From Imbricaverruca yamaguchii (taxonomy: Eukaryota > Arthropoda > Thecostraca > Neoverrucidae), in NCBI GenBank assembly GCA_034440575.1, contig JAOTOL010001508.1, forward strand, positions 762,001 through 826,000: a stretch of DNA of 64,000 nt. The letters are read 5' to 3'. Position numbers and translations under genes: made by a program. Under the pieces are notes generated by a model that worked only from the letters and a program-made list of their open reading frames with translations, did no database searches and was not told the origin of the DNA. Below are positions 43,665 through 54,159 of this stretch, one piece after another. How positions within the stretch are numbered: the stretch's first letter is position 1; the number at the start of each line of letters is the position of its first letter.

Positions 43665-46325
43665 GCCGAACTGGACTTATGGATCGCTGAAGGCTGGCTC
43701 CGCCCGTGGAACGAGGAGACGGACGGACCGGCCCGTGGCTTGATCCCGTTGATGGCGGTGCAGCAGCCGTGCAAGCACAAGGTTCGTCCTGTGCTCGACT
43801 ACAGGGAGTTGAACGGCTATGTCGCGGCCCACACTGCGGACGCAGACGTGTGTGCGGACCAGCTGCGTCGCTGGCGGCGACACGGACGCTGCGTGGCAGT
43901 GGTGGACTTGCGGAGAGCCTACCTCCAACTCCGTGTAGCCGAACGGCTGTGGTCGTACCAGACAGTGCAGGTGCGGGGTCAGCGGTTCTGTTTGACGCGT
44001 GTCGGTTTTGGGCTCAATATCGCCCCATTGATCATGAAGGCCGTGATCCGCGCCATACTGGACCGTGACCCGGCCCTGCAGCGTGGAGTGTTGCCCTACG
44101 TGGACGACCTGTTGGTGGACGAGTCCATCATCAGTGCCGAACGCGTAGTGGAGCACTTCGCGCGGTACGGCCTCGAATGCAAGCCGCCGGTGCGGGCGGC
44201 CGAAGGGGCCCGTCTCCTCGGCCTGCGGGTGGACGCTGGTGATGACGGGGCGCTGCGGTGGTGCCGGGATGGGGCGCTAGCGCCGCCGCCGGAGGTGCTG
44301 ACGAGACGGGCTGTGTTCGCTTGGTGCGGGCAGCTTGTGTCGCATCTCCCGGTGGCAGGCTGGCTGCGCCCGGCGGCCGCTTGGCTCAAGCGGCGCGCTA
44401 ACGCCTTGTCAGCCGGTTGGGATGACCCGATCACTGACACGACGTTGCGAAAGCAGGTGAGCCACGTAGCCGACCGGCTGAACGCCGCCGACCCGGCACG
44501 GGGCCCGTGGTGTCTGCGGGGCGACGCCCTCACGGTCTGGACTGATGCCAGTTCTATCGCGGCGGGGGTCGTGCTGGCTGATGCGGCCGGTGGGGTGGTA
44601 GAGGACGCCAGCTGGCTGCGACCCGAGGCAAAGGCGGCTATGCATATCAATATGGCCGAGCTCGACGCAGCACTCAGCGGTGTGAACCTGGCGATCGTGT
44701 GGGGTGTGAAGACCATCGACCTCCGCACTGACTCCGCAACGGTTCACAAGTGGCTCAGTGATGCCCTGAGTGGCCGCTCTCGGTTGCGCACGAAGGCGCA
44801 CAGCGAGTTACTGATCCGCCGGCGGGTCGACGTGATCTGTCAGCTGGTGCAGGAGTTCCAGCTGGCGTTGAGCGTTGGCCTGGTTCGGTCGGCGGCCAAC
44901 CCGGCGGATCAGCTAACTCGTGTGCCCCAGGCGTGGCTGCGGGATGCGGCGACTGCGGTCGAGTCGGCGGCGTGGGACGAGCCGGCGGTTGATGAAACTG
45001 GGGCGCGGCCCAGCCGGCCGCCGTTGCCAGAGGCGGTGGTAGCGGCCGTTGTTGCCCCTGCCAAGATCCGCGCCGTGCATGAGTCTGTTGGGCACCAGGG
45101 TGTCCGACGAACGCTCTGGCACGTGCGACGGACCTGTGATGGGAAAGTGGGCCGCGCCGCGGTGAGGGATGTGGTGCTGGCATGTGACGTGTGCCAGTCA
45201 ATTGATCCGGCTCCCGCCCGATGGCGGCACGGCCACTTGGCAGTGCCCCGGGGGTGGGAACGCCTGGCGATCGATGTGACACACGTCCAGGGCGGTCCAT
45301 TCCTGACAATCATCGACTGCGGGCCGTCCCGATATGCATTGTGGCGGCCTTTGTCGCGGGAGGACAGTGTGTCTGTGGTGGAGGCGCTTGACCCGGTGTT
45401 CCTAGAGCACGGAGCGCCTGCGGAAATGCTGTTGGACAACGCGACCGCGTTCCGCGGCCGTCGTTTTGCGGCGTTCGCGGCGCGTTGGGGCGTCCGACTG
45501 CATTTCCGTGGCGCTCATGAGCCCGGCGGGAACAGTATCGTAGAGCGGCACCACCGGACTGTGAAAGTCATGGTGGCACGGCGTGGGTGTTCGGTGTCGG
45601 AGGCCGTGCATCGGTATAACACCACGCCGTTGGATGCTGCTCACTTGATGGCCGCTCCAGTCGCCGGCTTGCTGCGGACACCGGGGCGAGAACTGCCCGT
45701 GGAAACTGTCTCGACGCCCGACCAGCGACGGGTGTCGCGCCTGCGGACCGGTCCGCTGCGGGTGGGGGAGCTTGTGTGGATCCGTCGCCGGGGAAAGACG
45801 CCATGTATGGTGGCGTCTCGACGTGGGGTGGTGACGCGCGTACTGCCGGAACCGTTGGTGGAGGTGGACGGTGACCCGTGGCACCGGCGGAACATACGCC
45901 GCCGGTACCCGACGCGCGGTCCCATCGTTCCAGCAGAGGAGCCGCCCGATGCCGCCGAAGATGATGACCTGGGGGTGGCGGCCGCGCCTGACGCACCGGA
46001 TGCGCGACCGCCAGCTGGCGACGCGGCAGAGGATGCTACCGCACTCAACCAGGCAGCCGCCGAGCTGAGGCTGGCGTCGGTCGAGGTGCGACCTGAGTCG
46101 CCGCCCGAGGAGGCGGCCAGGGAGCGTACGCCACATGAACCGCCTGACGAAGGGCGTGCGTCGTACGAGCCGGACTGGACGCTGTCGGACCCGGACACCA
46201 CTGTTGATAATGAATCGGACGATGACTTTGTGCCGGACGGGGCGGTGTCTGATGACGAGCGATGGCGAGCGGCGCCGCGCCGTAGCGAACGTTTGGCGCC
46301 GCCGCCGGTGGATCCGTATGAGTGA
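43254..46325 (+). CDS. pol: Pol C-terminal part: reverse transcriptase, RNase H, integrase
   Basis: An open frame of 1,023 codons. RT: residues about 130-330, with VRPVLDYRELN, AVVDLRRAYLQL (first catalytic Asp) and LPYVDDLLV (YVDD about residue 282). RNase H: VWTDAS (Asp about 431), NMAELDAAL, LRTDSATV and NPADQLTR supply the D-E-D-D set. Integrase: H-x4-H about 609-614 and C-x2-C about 644-647; catalytic Asp 674 (AIDVTH), Asp 728 (LLDNATAF) and Glu 764 (SIVERHHR), which is D-35-E spacing. The C-terminal tail has a DGDPWHRRNIRRR module, then an acidic, proline-rich end. All catalytic residues look intact. The natural start is lost because translation must come from gag/protease. Confidence 0.93.
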   Translation: MPCSTWVRLVDGGSMRCVGTADVTVRFHGKQVVVSALVVPCRPLGVDMLLGMTGVEALGGVTVRTAADVVVCGGTTAGGEPAPQDVHVETTDFVVQFDGRERMWTAAWKWADGVGPARLENRTAQYAVPAAAQDAYDAELDLWIAEGWLRPWNEETDGPARGLIPLMAVQQPCKHKVRPVLDYRELNGYVAAHTADADVCADQLRRWRRHGRCVAVVDLRRAYLQLRVAERLWSYQTVQVRGQRFCLTRVGFGLNIAPLIMKAVIRAILDRDPALQRGVLPYVDDLLVDESIISAERVVEHFARYGLECKPPVRAAEGARLLGLRVDAGDDGALRWCRDGALAPPPEVLTRRAVFAWCGQLVSHLPVAGWLRPAAAWLKRRANALSAGWDDPITDTTLRKQVSHVADRLNAADPARGPWCLRGDALTVWTDASSIAAGVVLADAAGGVVEDASWLRPEAKAAMHINMAELDAALSGVNLAIVWGVKTIDLRTDSATVHKWLSDALSGRSRLRTKAHSELLIRRRVDVICQLVQEFQLALSVGLVRSAANPADQLTRVPQAWLRDAATAVESAAWDEPAVDETGARPSRPPLPEAVVAAVVAPAKIRAVHESVGHQGVRRTLWHVRRTCDGKVGRAAVRDVVLACDVCQSIDPAPARWRHGHLAVPRGWERLAIDVTHVQGGPFLTIIDCGPSRYALWRPLSREDSVSVVEALDPVFLEHGAPAEMLLDNATAFRGRRFAAFAARWGVRLHFRGAHEPGGNSIVERHHRTVKVMVARRGCSVSEAVHRYNTTPLDAAHLMAAPVAGLLRTPGRELPVETVSTPDQRRVSRLRTGPLRVGELVWIRRRGKTPCMVASRRGVVTRVLPEPLVEVDGDPWHRRNIRRRYPTRGPIVPAEEPPDAAEDDDLGVAAAPDAPDARPPAGDAAEDATALNQAAAELRLASVEVRPESPPEEAARERTPHEPPDEGRASYEPDWTLSDPDTTVDNESDDDFVPDGAVSDDERWRAAPRRSERLAPPPVDPYE

Positions 46326-46414
46326 GTCGATGAGGATGATTAGTGGGCTTTTGTGTGGAGTTTTGCTAATTCGCGTATGGGTGTGTTGGCTGTTTTGTTT
46401 GTGTTTAATCCGGT

Positions 46415-46429
46415 AGGATTAGGGGGTGG
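46415..46429 (+). other. Polypurine tract
   Basis: The purine-rich GGATTAGGGGGTGG lies immediately before the right LTR, where plus-strand priming would occur. Confidence 0.7.
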
Positions 46430-46669
46430 TGTAGGAGTTGTAATGCGGCGCAGTCGCGGAAGGGGCTGGGGATGCTCAGCTGACGGCCGCGTGGGCGGCC
46501 GACGTGGCCCAATGAGCGTCCGCCACGCCCGCGAGTTCCGGCTGAGTCGAGTGAGGGGGCGGGGAAAGCCGGCGCCGGCGGCCGCGCATCGTGTTCCCGG
46601 GCAGTCTGCTGTCGGCTCTGGCAATACACGGGTCCCGGCATACGGACGTATCTCATTTTGGTCTCTACA
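46430..46669 (+). repeat. Right LTR (240 bp)
   Basis: Aligns base for base with the left LTR (offset 4,740), with three substitutions. It ends TCTCTACA and is followed by AGCAG, the target duplication. Confidence 0.95.
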
Positions 46670-46674
46670 AGCAG

Positions 46675-48037
46675 CTAGATTAGAAACTTATGTAGTGGGA
46701 ATATTGATGATTAAACAAGTATTATATTTTTTATTTCAATATAAAACTTGTATTGTCGATGTAATTGCTACACAGTATCTAAGCTCACAAGCAAAACAAA
46801 ATTATGGCCGCCTCCTACCCGGTAAACAAACATGTGTACTCACGACCATTCATGGTTATCAAGTAGTTCCAGGGTGGGTAGTGGCCTATAAACCCTGTAT
46901 AGCACATGGCAACTGGGCATTCATGCAGGCACCAAGATAATGGAAAAACAGAGGAGATGTCCAGTGGGTATTTTGAAAACAAGTCAAAGACATCATTAAT
47001 TTAGATTCATTTTATATCAGTTGATCTGTTGATACCACTGAAGATATAGCTAAATTTAGGTGCAACTAGGTGAAAGGGGTAAGGTGAGTCACATACAAAT
47101 GATCAGAAATATTTACACATATCATACTCCGGAATGGTTCAATTTTGTATGCATGGACCAAAGATGTGTGCATTCAACTTCCCAAAAGGAAAACAAGCAT
47201 ACAAATAATACCTCAATAAAATACAGAATACAGATGGCACATCCATAACTCCAATACAAGCCTGCTCAGATTGGAAACAGCCAGCTTTGGCAGGCAGGTA
47301 CAATATGTACCTATATGTGGCTAAGCTTGCCCAGTGGGCGCCACTAAGCATTTATTGTTTGTTTGACCTTCATCTCTCAGATGTTTGGTCCTCCATAATT
47401 TGACAATGTGCTCAGGAGTATTGCACTGGCACCCCCGATGCCTCAGGTTTAAAAAGCTTCATGGAAGCAAACCATTACAGGTTTCATACTTCAAGCACAC
47501 ACACATTCACTCCCATAAACCCACATCATACCAATAGCACAATGGCAGTATGAATGGGAGTATGGCCAGGGGTGTCTTTGGAATAATTAATTGCTTGTGA
47601 GTCTAAGCTTCTTCCACAAAAGCTGCTGTGACTCAATAATCAGCATGGAATGCCTCAGGTCAGAACGTGCCATCCAATTCATGGGTATGTTGATGCCAAA
47701 GTTAATTACACACTCTCATAAGTCCATCCACCAATTTTATGTTCCATTTCATGGAGAAAGCATATGCTTCTTTATCAGTGATCACTGTTTGTATCCCTTC
47801 CTCGACCCCTAGCTCCTTTGGCTGCTCCACTCCTAGTAGTTCTGATTACAAATTCATCCAGATTTACCTTCTGAACTTTATGGCCTGCAGGAATGCCATC
47901 AGACCGACTGGATTGTTGGTGGACGGAGTGTTGCTTCAAAGGTGCATTTTGAGTGGCCTGCATTATTTCAACCTTGGTCATGTTGGTGTGAATTTGTGTA
48001 TATTTTTGTTCTTTGCTTTTCCTAGCCAAGACGTTCC
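46675..48037. other. Unassigned part of the 10-kb inserted block
   Basis: AT-rich sequence with no recognisable coding frame, ending at the T-tract where the RNase H reading frame of the host LINE resumes. Confidence 0.45.
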
Positions 48038-49075
48038 CATTTTTTTGTGTGGTAAATAGATGGTGCAGTATGCCGAGAAGATTGCGAATAATTCTGCTGT
48101 GTATGTGGATGCTGTGTCATGCAGACGGACACGAAGGATGACCCGCGGCGGTGCTGCGTTGGGATACAGCGCCGCCGCTGTGCCCGTCTGCTGTGTGTGT
48201 GATTTTGATCCGTCCGTGTAGATGATGTTGTGGTTTGGATGTTGAGCTTTGAAGTGGAGGAACAGTTGGTGTATTTCTGCTTCTGTGTAGGTGTGCTTTG
48301 GCTGGTCTATGAGGAGGTGTGTTTTGGTTGAATGGTGTTTCCACCATGCAGTGGGTGGTGGGAGTGCTTTTGCTGTGGGGAGTGTGATGTGTAGTCTATT
48401 TGCGTGTTGGTGGATGCGGCAGCCTATTGTAGTTTTAAGTCGTGTTGCGTTCATGAGTTGGTGTTTGCGTTTGGTGCGGATTTTTAGTGCCTGGGTGCAT
48501 GGGTGTTGTGCGATGAGTTGTGTTTTGTAGTGATATCTTAATAGTGTTTCTGTGCGTCTGTGCTTCAGTTCTGGTATGTGGTTATAGATGTGGAGAGCGA
48601 AAGAAGGCGAAGTGGTGTACGCTCCTGTGGTTATTTGTAAAGCTTGGCGTTGCAGAGAATCTATAATTTTGAGGGTTGATTTAGTCGCATTTTCGAAGAG
48701 TGGGGATCCATATTCCAAAATTGGCCGAATGATTGATTTGTAAAGAGCTAACAGTGTGTTTTTGTCGGATCCCCAGTTTGTGCCGGATAGTGCTCGGAGG
48801 ATGTTTATTCTTTTTGATGCGCGTTTTTGGATGTCTAATATGTGGCCAGAAAGTGAGTTTTGGGTCTAAAGTGATGCCTAGAAATGTTGTTGTGGTGACG
48901 AATGGTATGGGAGTGTTGTCTATTTTTAGTGGTGGCAAGTCTGTGCATTTGTGGTAGCCGAAAGGCATGCATTTGGGATTGTGTGGTGCAATGTGTAAGT
49001 TTATGGTGGCGAGTTTGCTATGCAGTTGTATTAATGTGGTTTGTAGTATTCCTACTGTTCTGGATTTATATTCCC
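48038..49075 (-). pseudogene. LINE RT C-terminal part and RNase H N-terminal half
   Basis: On the minus strand: ILQTTLIQLHSKLATINLHIAPHNPKC and FLGITLDPKLTFWPHI (RT thumb region), a LRALSG-like block broken by frame changes, MEYGSPLFENATKS (post-RT), then HNIIYTDGSKSHTQQTGTAAAL and TAELFAIFSAYC (first RNase H Asp and Glu blocks). It stops at an A-tract. The remaining RNase H lies at 37,440-37,945. LINEs with an RNase H after RT belong to the I/R1/LOA group, so this is that kind of element. Confidence 0.8.
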
Positions 49076-49391
49076 TGTTCCTTTGTCTCGAGAGAACTCG
49101 AAGTACCGCAGACTGTATTAAGCCACAGCCACCTTCGGCCAACACCCAGTTTCCACTGCCGGCCTCGCCAACAAAACAACATACGACACCTCGGTACAAT
49201 CACGGCGCGCAACGAAAAAATGGCAGCAGCACCTCTGCTGCCAATGAAAAAATACTCGCAGGCACCTCTCCCAGCCGGCTCCATACACATCCAAGGTTTC
49301 ACAAAACAGCCGAACAGCTAGGCGTCCGAACAGCGCAGCGCAACAGAGGGCAGCACCATTCAGCCCACAACTCATGGATGAATCTCAAACA
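49076..49391 (-). repeat. Probable 3' LTR of the BEL/Pao element
   Basis: The minus strand begins TGTTTGAG right after a purine-rich GGCGGGAGAA tract and ends GGAACA, at the point where LINE coding sequence resumes. TG...CA ends and position support an LTR of about 316 bp. It has no partner to compare with. Confidence 0.6.
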
Positions 49392-49525
49392 TTCTCCCGC
49401 CATTTTGAAGTTAAGTAGAACTTCAAACACAAATGCTGCTACCGCTGATGGGAGAAAAACAGGAAAGAATAAGGACATTCTCGGACGAGATGGCAGTGTT
49501 TAGAGATAACTCCCAATGCCTCTAT

Positions 49526-49870
49526 TCACCACACTAACTCGAGGTCACAGAGGCGCTGGACAGCGCGCGTCCTCAGGCCTTTGGGCGTTCGTACCTCCGC
49601 CGATCTTACCTTGTAGTCTTTGCCGGGATATATTCTGGTGACTACACCTGCGATCCATTTCATCCGAAGGACATTGTCCTCACGGATGATAACAAACGAT
49701 CCCACTTTCAGCTTACCTTCAGAGTTGAATTTCCTTATTGAAGGTGGCAGATTTCTCAGGTACTCCGACAACCACACCTTCCAAAACCTATCTAGGCGTT
49801 GCTCGCAAAGACGCAAAGACTCTCTCACAAAGAACCTTGTGGCACACCCTTCCAGAGTCCTCTGCGACAC
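49526..49870 (-). pseudogene. BEL/Pao Pol C-terminal DUF5641-type module
   Basis: Encodes RFWKVWLSEYLRNLPP, GSFVIIREDNVLRMKWIAGVV, YPGKDYKVRSAEVRTPKG and RAVQRLCDLE, the W..YL..L...GDLVLI.ED..R..W..G.V pattern that ends BEL/Pao polyproteins. It is in a different frame from the integrase, with the change at about 49,790-49,870. Confidence 0.85.
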
Positions 49871-51353
49871 TGACTCTGAACCCTGCAGCTCTGCCCGTTA
49901 GGACGTGACTAGGAATGAGCGGGTTTTCGCTATCCATGCCATCTCCCACAAACGTTAAAGAACGAGAATTTATGCAAGATTCTACTTCAAAGAGCGCCGT
50001 CCCAAGCTCCACCCTAGAGAGACAGTGCGTGCCGAGTGACTTCCTCAAACCAACCTTCACTGATCGGATGAGTCGCTCCCACCAACCAGTGGTTGGTGGG
50101 AGCGACTGGTGGGGTGGTTGGCAACCACCCCACCAAGGTGACTGTGGAGCAATAAGTCTCCACTCTGTGGCCGTGTGGCCAAAGTGTCTCTGGAGCAGCG
50201 AGGCAGCTCCCCTAAATGCAGCAGCGTTGTCAGAATATATGACAGACGGCAGGGATCGCCGCGCCGCAAATCGTCGCAAGGCCGTCATGAAATCCTCGAG
50301 CGACAGCGAGGCTGTCAGTTCGCAATGGACCGCCTGGGTGACAGCACAGGTAAACAAGCAGACGTACAACTTCTGGCGAGGAAAGTCAACACAGAACAAC
50401 GGCCCAGCAAAGTCCATGCCCGTTACTGAGAAAGGCTCTGTTGCTCTACATTCAGGCAAAGGCGCGGCCGGCTCATTGAGGAAGCGAGCGTCCTGCCTCT
50501 GGCATGCAATGCAACTGCGTTTCACCCTCTTGACAAGGCACCGGAGACCCACAATCCAGTAGCTTGCTCTCAGTGCCGTGATCATGGTCGAGACACCAGC
50601 ATGCTGCATCAACTTATGCTGCTGGCGCACGAGAAGCTCAGAAAGGTCTCCGTTTGGAAGGAGCACTGGATGTTTCTCTTCATACGAGAGCGCAGTGTGT
50701 TGCAGCCGTCCCTTCACCCGCAACAAACCATTGTTACCGAAAAAAGGCCTGAGCTTGTATACGGATGACCGCCTTGGGACCGATTTACCGTACTGCACAG
50801 CCGCTACAACATCAGGATACGCTTGTAGCTGTGCAAATTGCAGCAACGCCCGACTAGCACCAATGTGAATAGCCTTCGAGAAGCTACTCCAACGATCAAC
50901 TTCAAACAACGGCTTACCTGCCCGAGTAGTTAAAACTACCGCTGGACGTTGCGATTCTTCTCTACGTAATTCCGACTCACTTGAGTCGGCCTGTGGCTCA
51001 CTTTCTGTTGTGGGACACCCGTCTGGCGTAGCAAGCCAGCCAGGCCCACTGATCCACTCTGATTTGACCAGTGTCTCTGCTGAAATATCTCTGGTCGTCA
51101 AATCTGCAGGGTTCACCACACCAGGACAGTATGCCCAGTCAGAGGGGCACGTCAGATTCTGGATCTCCGAGACACGGTTCGCCACGAACTGCTTCCAGCG
51201 TTGAGGATTGGCCTTGATCCAGCCCATGGCGATCATGGAGTCAGTCCAACACCGGATGAGAGTCTCGCTTCCCAGCCGAAGGGCAACGCGCACAAATATT
51301 ACTAGACGCGCGGCCAACAAGCATCCTAACAGCTCGAGTCTCGGAAGACTCAC
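49788..51353 (-). pseudogene. BEL/Pao RNase H and integrase
   Basis: 521 codons. The N-terminal part (SLPRLELLGCLLAARLV, CWTDSMIAMGWIK, CPGVVNPADLTTR) is BEL RNase H. An HHCC zinc domain follows (LMQHAGVSTMITALRASYW to SCIACQRQ), then integrase with GMDFAGPLF (Asp 1), VIYSDNAAAFRGA (Asp 2) and the WWGG...WWERLIRSVK block (Glu). Between WWGG and WWERL lie 13 extra residues coded by two adjacent perfect palindromes at 50,071-50,134. They leave the frame open but push the catalytic Glu out of normal D-x35-E spacing. Confidence 0.88.
50071..50134. repeat. Two abutting perfect palindromes (37 bp and 27 bp)
   Basis: 50,071-50,107 is AGTCGCTCCCACCAACCA, a centre G, then its exact complement. 50,108-50,134 is GGTGGGGTGGTTG, a centre G, then its exact complement. 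Together they equal a 39-bp insertion made of inverted copies of the sequences on both sides of the break in the integrase WWGG/WWERL codons. Confidence 0.95.
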
Positions 51354-51567
51354 CTTTTTTCAGCGGTGCGACACGGCCCTTGGCCATCGCCAGCGAAACA
51401 TGGAAAGAGCCATCGGACATCGCAGTTCGGAGGTACACAACCGCCCCATATGCCTTGGGAGAGGCGTCCGAAAACGCATGTAGCTGAATGCTCGCGGTGT
51501 CAGACTACCCACTTGGAGCGTAGCTACGCGGAATCTCAAAAAGCTTCAGCGTTTCAAAACCCCGCAA

Positions 51568-52593
51568 TCAGGCAGAAAACACGAGGCACTGCTGGTCGGG
51601 AATGATCTCGTCCCATGGCACACCCAGCTGCCACAGCTCCTGAAAGAGGCACTTCGCTTCCATCACGAATGGCGTCAGAAAGCCGAGTGGATCAAACGTC
51701 CGTGCCAGCACGCTCAACACCACCCTCTTGGTGGGAGCTACGTCTGTGGGAAAGGTCAGTGCATCGAAGCAAAAAACGTCATTCTTCGGAAGCCACTTAA
51801 CGCCTAGCACTTTCACAGATTCCCCTTTGCACATCCTAGCATCTCTCCCCTATCGAACAAATGCTCACTGTTCGACTGGCACTTAGCCAACCTCATGCCG
51901 GCACTGGCCATGACGTCTTGCGCCTCGATCAGCATACTGTGGGCCTCTTCCTCGGTATCAGCACCTGTCAACCAGTCATCGACGTAGACATTCTCAGTCA
52001 TCTCACTGACTGTACGTGACGGAGGAAACAACGACAGATGGTGGCCGATGGTAGCGTTCAGCAAGAAGGGGCTACTAGCCACGCCAAAGGCGACTCGCCT
52101 GAAACGCATCGTTCTGATCTGCCTACGACAGTCCCACAGGAAACTATGCACATTGCACACCTCGATCCTCCACTCTGAGACCGACCTGCAGAAACGCCTT
52201 CACTATGTCGGCAGTGAGAGCATATCTCCAACGACGGAACCTGAACAGAACCTCCACAATATTGGGGACGAAACACGGCCCCACTTCCAGGCAATCATTC
52301 AAAGAGATGCCATTCGGACCATATGCAGACGCGTCGAACACTGGTCTCACCTTGGTGGAGGATTTGTTGGACTTAACGACAGGGTGGTGATGCAGGTAGA
52401 AGATAGGATAATTATTCCTCATCTCGCCATCTGGCACCTTCTCTATCACACCAGTATTCTCCATCTCCTGCAAAGCTGCTCCATAGGAATCACAGAGGTC
52501 CGGATCTCTGTCCAGCCTCCGAGCCAATCCAGCCAAACGCTTCTCTGCAGACACCCTGTTATCAGCTAGACGAGCAGCACCACCCCCTTCCAT
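51568..52593 (-). pseudogene. BEL/Pao reverse transcriptase (three frames)
   Basis: 52,144-52,593 gives ENTGVIEKVPDGEMRNNYPIFYLHHHPV, KVRPVFDASAYGPNGISLNDCL and YALTADIVKAFLQVGL (first catalytic Asp). 51,813-52,160 gives RFRRVAFGVASSPFLLNATI and VYVDDWLTGADT (YVDD). 51,568-51,834 gives VLGVKWLPKNDVFCF and RTFDPLGFLTPFVMEAKCLFQELW. The order and the DPLGFLTP block are diagnostic for BEL/Pao. Frame changes at the three junctions inactivate it. Confidence 0.9.
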
Positions 52594-52841
52594 GGCAGGG
52601 TTACCTCATACCTACCATCCTTCTTTGTTACAGTTTTCTCAAATTCATGTAACAGGTCATCATCAGTGGTCTGCTGGTCAGCAATGCCAACTCCCTCCAA
52701 TGACCACAGACGTCTCACTGATGCAGGATGCAAATCACCAAGACACAACAGTGACACCTTGGTCCTGCCACCCCTGGTGCCCAGCTGGCCTTACCTGATA
52801 TAATCCAGCCAAACACTGTCTCCTGTGCCACCACGCCTACC

Positions 52842-53921
52842 TCAGTGCGGTGCAGTCCATCCAGCACCAGGTCCCAATGTATTATCCATCCCTACCAGAA
52901 TGTCGATCCTGAGTGGGCGCTCTCTGGCATGGTCTGCTAAGGGCAGGTCATCCAGCTGGCTCAGGACTCGGTCTGGCAGGAGTGGACGCTGAAGTGGCGC
53001 ACAGATGACAGGAACACTGATGGCCCTGATTGTGTGAAGGCATGAGTTTGGCAAGGTCGCAGACACCTTTAGATTATATACATCTCTGTCACACTGAGGG
53101 GAAGTACTCCCTCCAAAGGACGCATAAGTACTTCGCTTTCAACCGCATCACGAGGGGTTTACACGGTTCACGAGATCCTCACTTACATATGTACAGCCAG
53201 ATCCAGTATCGAACAACAGCGTTGCCTCCACTCTGCGGCCCCTAGCATCCCTGACCCACACACATGCAGTTGGCAGCATCCTTTGCTCCCCCTTGCTCCT
53301 GGTTGACAGAGACACCTCTGCACCATGCACTGCCCCTACACATTCGCCATCTGGCACATAAAACTGGTTTACACTAGCAGCACAAAGGGCACCAGCCTCA
53401 TCAGCACTGCCACCACCTGTGGTGCGAGTCCTGACATCTGCCGAACTGGCACCACCGACAGAATGTGCATGACACACATTGGGTTTGACATGAGCCTCAC
53501 TACCCTTTCGACAGCATACCTCGTGATGGCCGCCATAACATTTACCACACACCTTTCTGCAATCTCTGACCCAATGACCCCTCTTCAGATATTTAAAACA
53601 AAGCCCTGCTGTTCTAATCATCCCAATTCTTTCAACTGCATTCACTGCCAGCAAGTCCTGACACTTTTCTGACTTGTGAGGCCTGTGGCAGAAGCCACAG
53701 CTACTAACTGTGGTTCCCGTGGAGTGGAGAGCAGTAGCAGCTGCAGTTCTAGGAACCTGGTGAGTTCTGCTCTCTCCTCGCGAGCGATCGTGCCGACCAT
53801 CTTGTGCAGAAGCATGGCATCTTCCAGGCTCCAGCTGGCTGAAGACGCTGGAACGCTGGCGGCGGCTGATCTCCTTCGTGAGAAACTCCAGTAGAAACTT
53901 CAGGTCACTACTTTCCTTCAC
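52842..53921 (-). pseudogene. BEL/Pao Gag C-terminus and protease
   Basis: 53,148-53,921 encodes two adjacent Cys/His knuckles (CFKYLKRGHWVRDC and CGKCYGGHHEVCC), then a Ser/Thr/Gly-rich linker, then the protease site TLLFDTGSGCTYVSEDLV. The frame breaks near 53,148 and continues at 52,842-53,066 with LRIDILVGMDN, the second half of the retropepsin fold. This knuckle pair and DTGS site are typical of BEL/Pao. Confidence 0.85.
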
Positions 53922-54156
53922 CCTCTCTTGCCCACTCCAGGCAGATATCCTCAGGCAGTTCGGAGAGTATCAGGGGGGTTAGCAACACACCATATTTGTC
54001 GCCACCAATGCCCAGCGACTCAAGACTGCGGACATGGACAAGGATGTTATCTTGGAGGCGTTGGAGAGATTGGATGTCTGTGGATCGAGGAGCTGTAAAA
54101 GAAAGGAGTTGTTTAACATGAGCGAACACAATACGCTCAGACCTTCCAAAACGAGG
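53908..54156 (-). pseudogene. BEL/Pao Gag, middle part
   Basis: Encodes RFGRSERIVFAHVKQLLSF, LQDNILVHVRSLESLGIGGDKYG and LTPLILSELPEDICLEWAR, matching the RFG..I..HV..LL...HVR.LE.LG pattern of BEL/Pao Gag (DUF1759-type). The expected 200 or so N-terminal residues are absent. Confidence 0.8.
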
Positions 54157-54159
54157 GGT

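Larger units (their letters stand above)
41690..46669 (+). mobile_element. Ty3/gypsy LTR retrotransposon (young, GC-rich)
   Basis: A 4,980-bp element with 240-bp LTRs, gag, a -1 frameshift signal, then protease, RT, RNase H and integrase in the Ty3/gypsy order, and a 5-bp target duplication. No env-like frame lies between the pol stop (46,325) and the right LTR. The coding part is very GC-rich compared with the AT-rich flanks. A 422-bp tandem duplication breaks pol. A diverged, internally deleted relative occurs at 62,222-63,909. Confidence 0.95.
49076..54156 (-). mobile_element. BEL/Pao LTR retrotransposon, 5'-truncated and decayed
   Basis: In minus order: partial gag, zinc knuckles, protease, RT, RNase H, integrase, C-terminal DUF5641-type module, and a single 3' LTR (49,076-49,391). 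No matching 5' LTR lies to the right. At about 54,156 the BEL gag reading frame passes directly into LINE ORF1 sequence, so the 5' part was lost. At least five frame changes break pol. It sits inside the RNase-H-type LINE. Confidence 0.85.

Noticed and set aside
45402..46201. Minus-strand frames of 140-244 codons opposite the integrase
   Set aside because: Antisense shadows of a GC-rich coding region with few stop codons; no domain was found in them.
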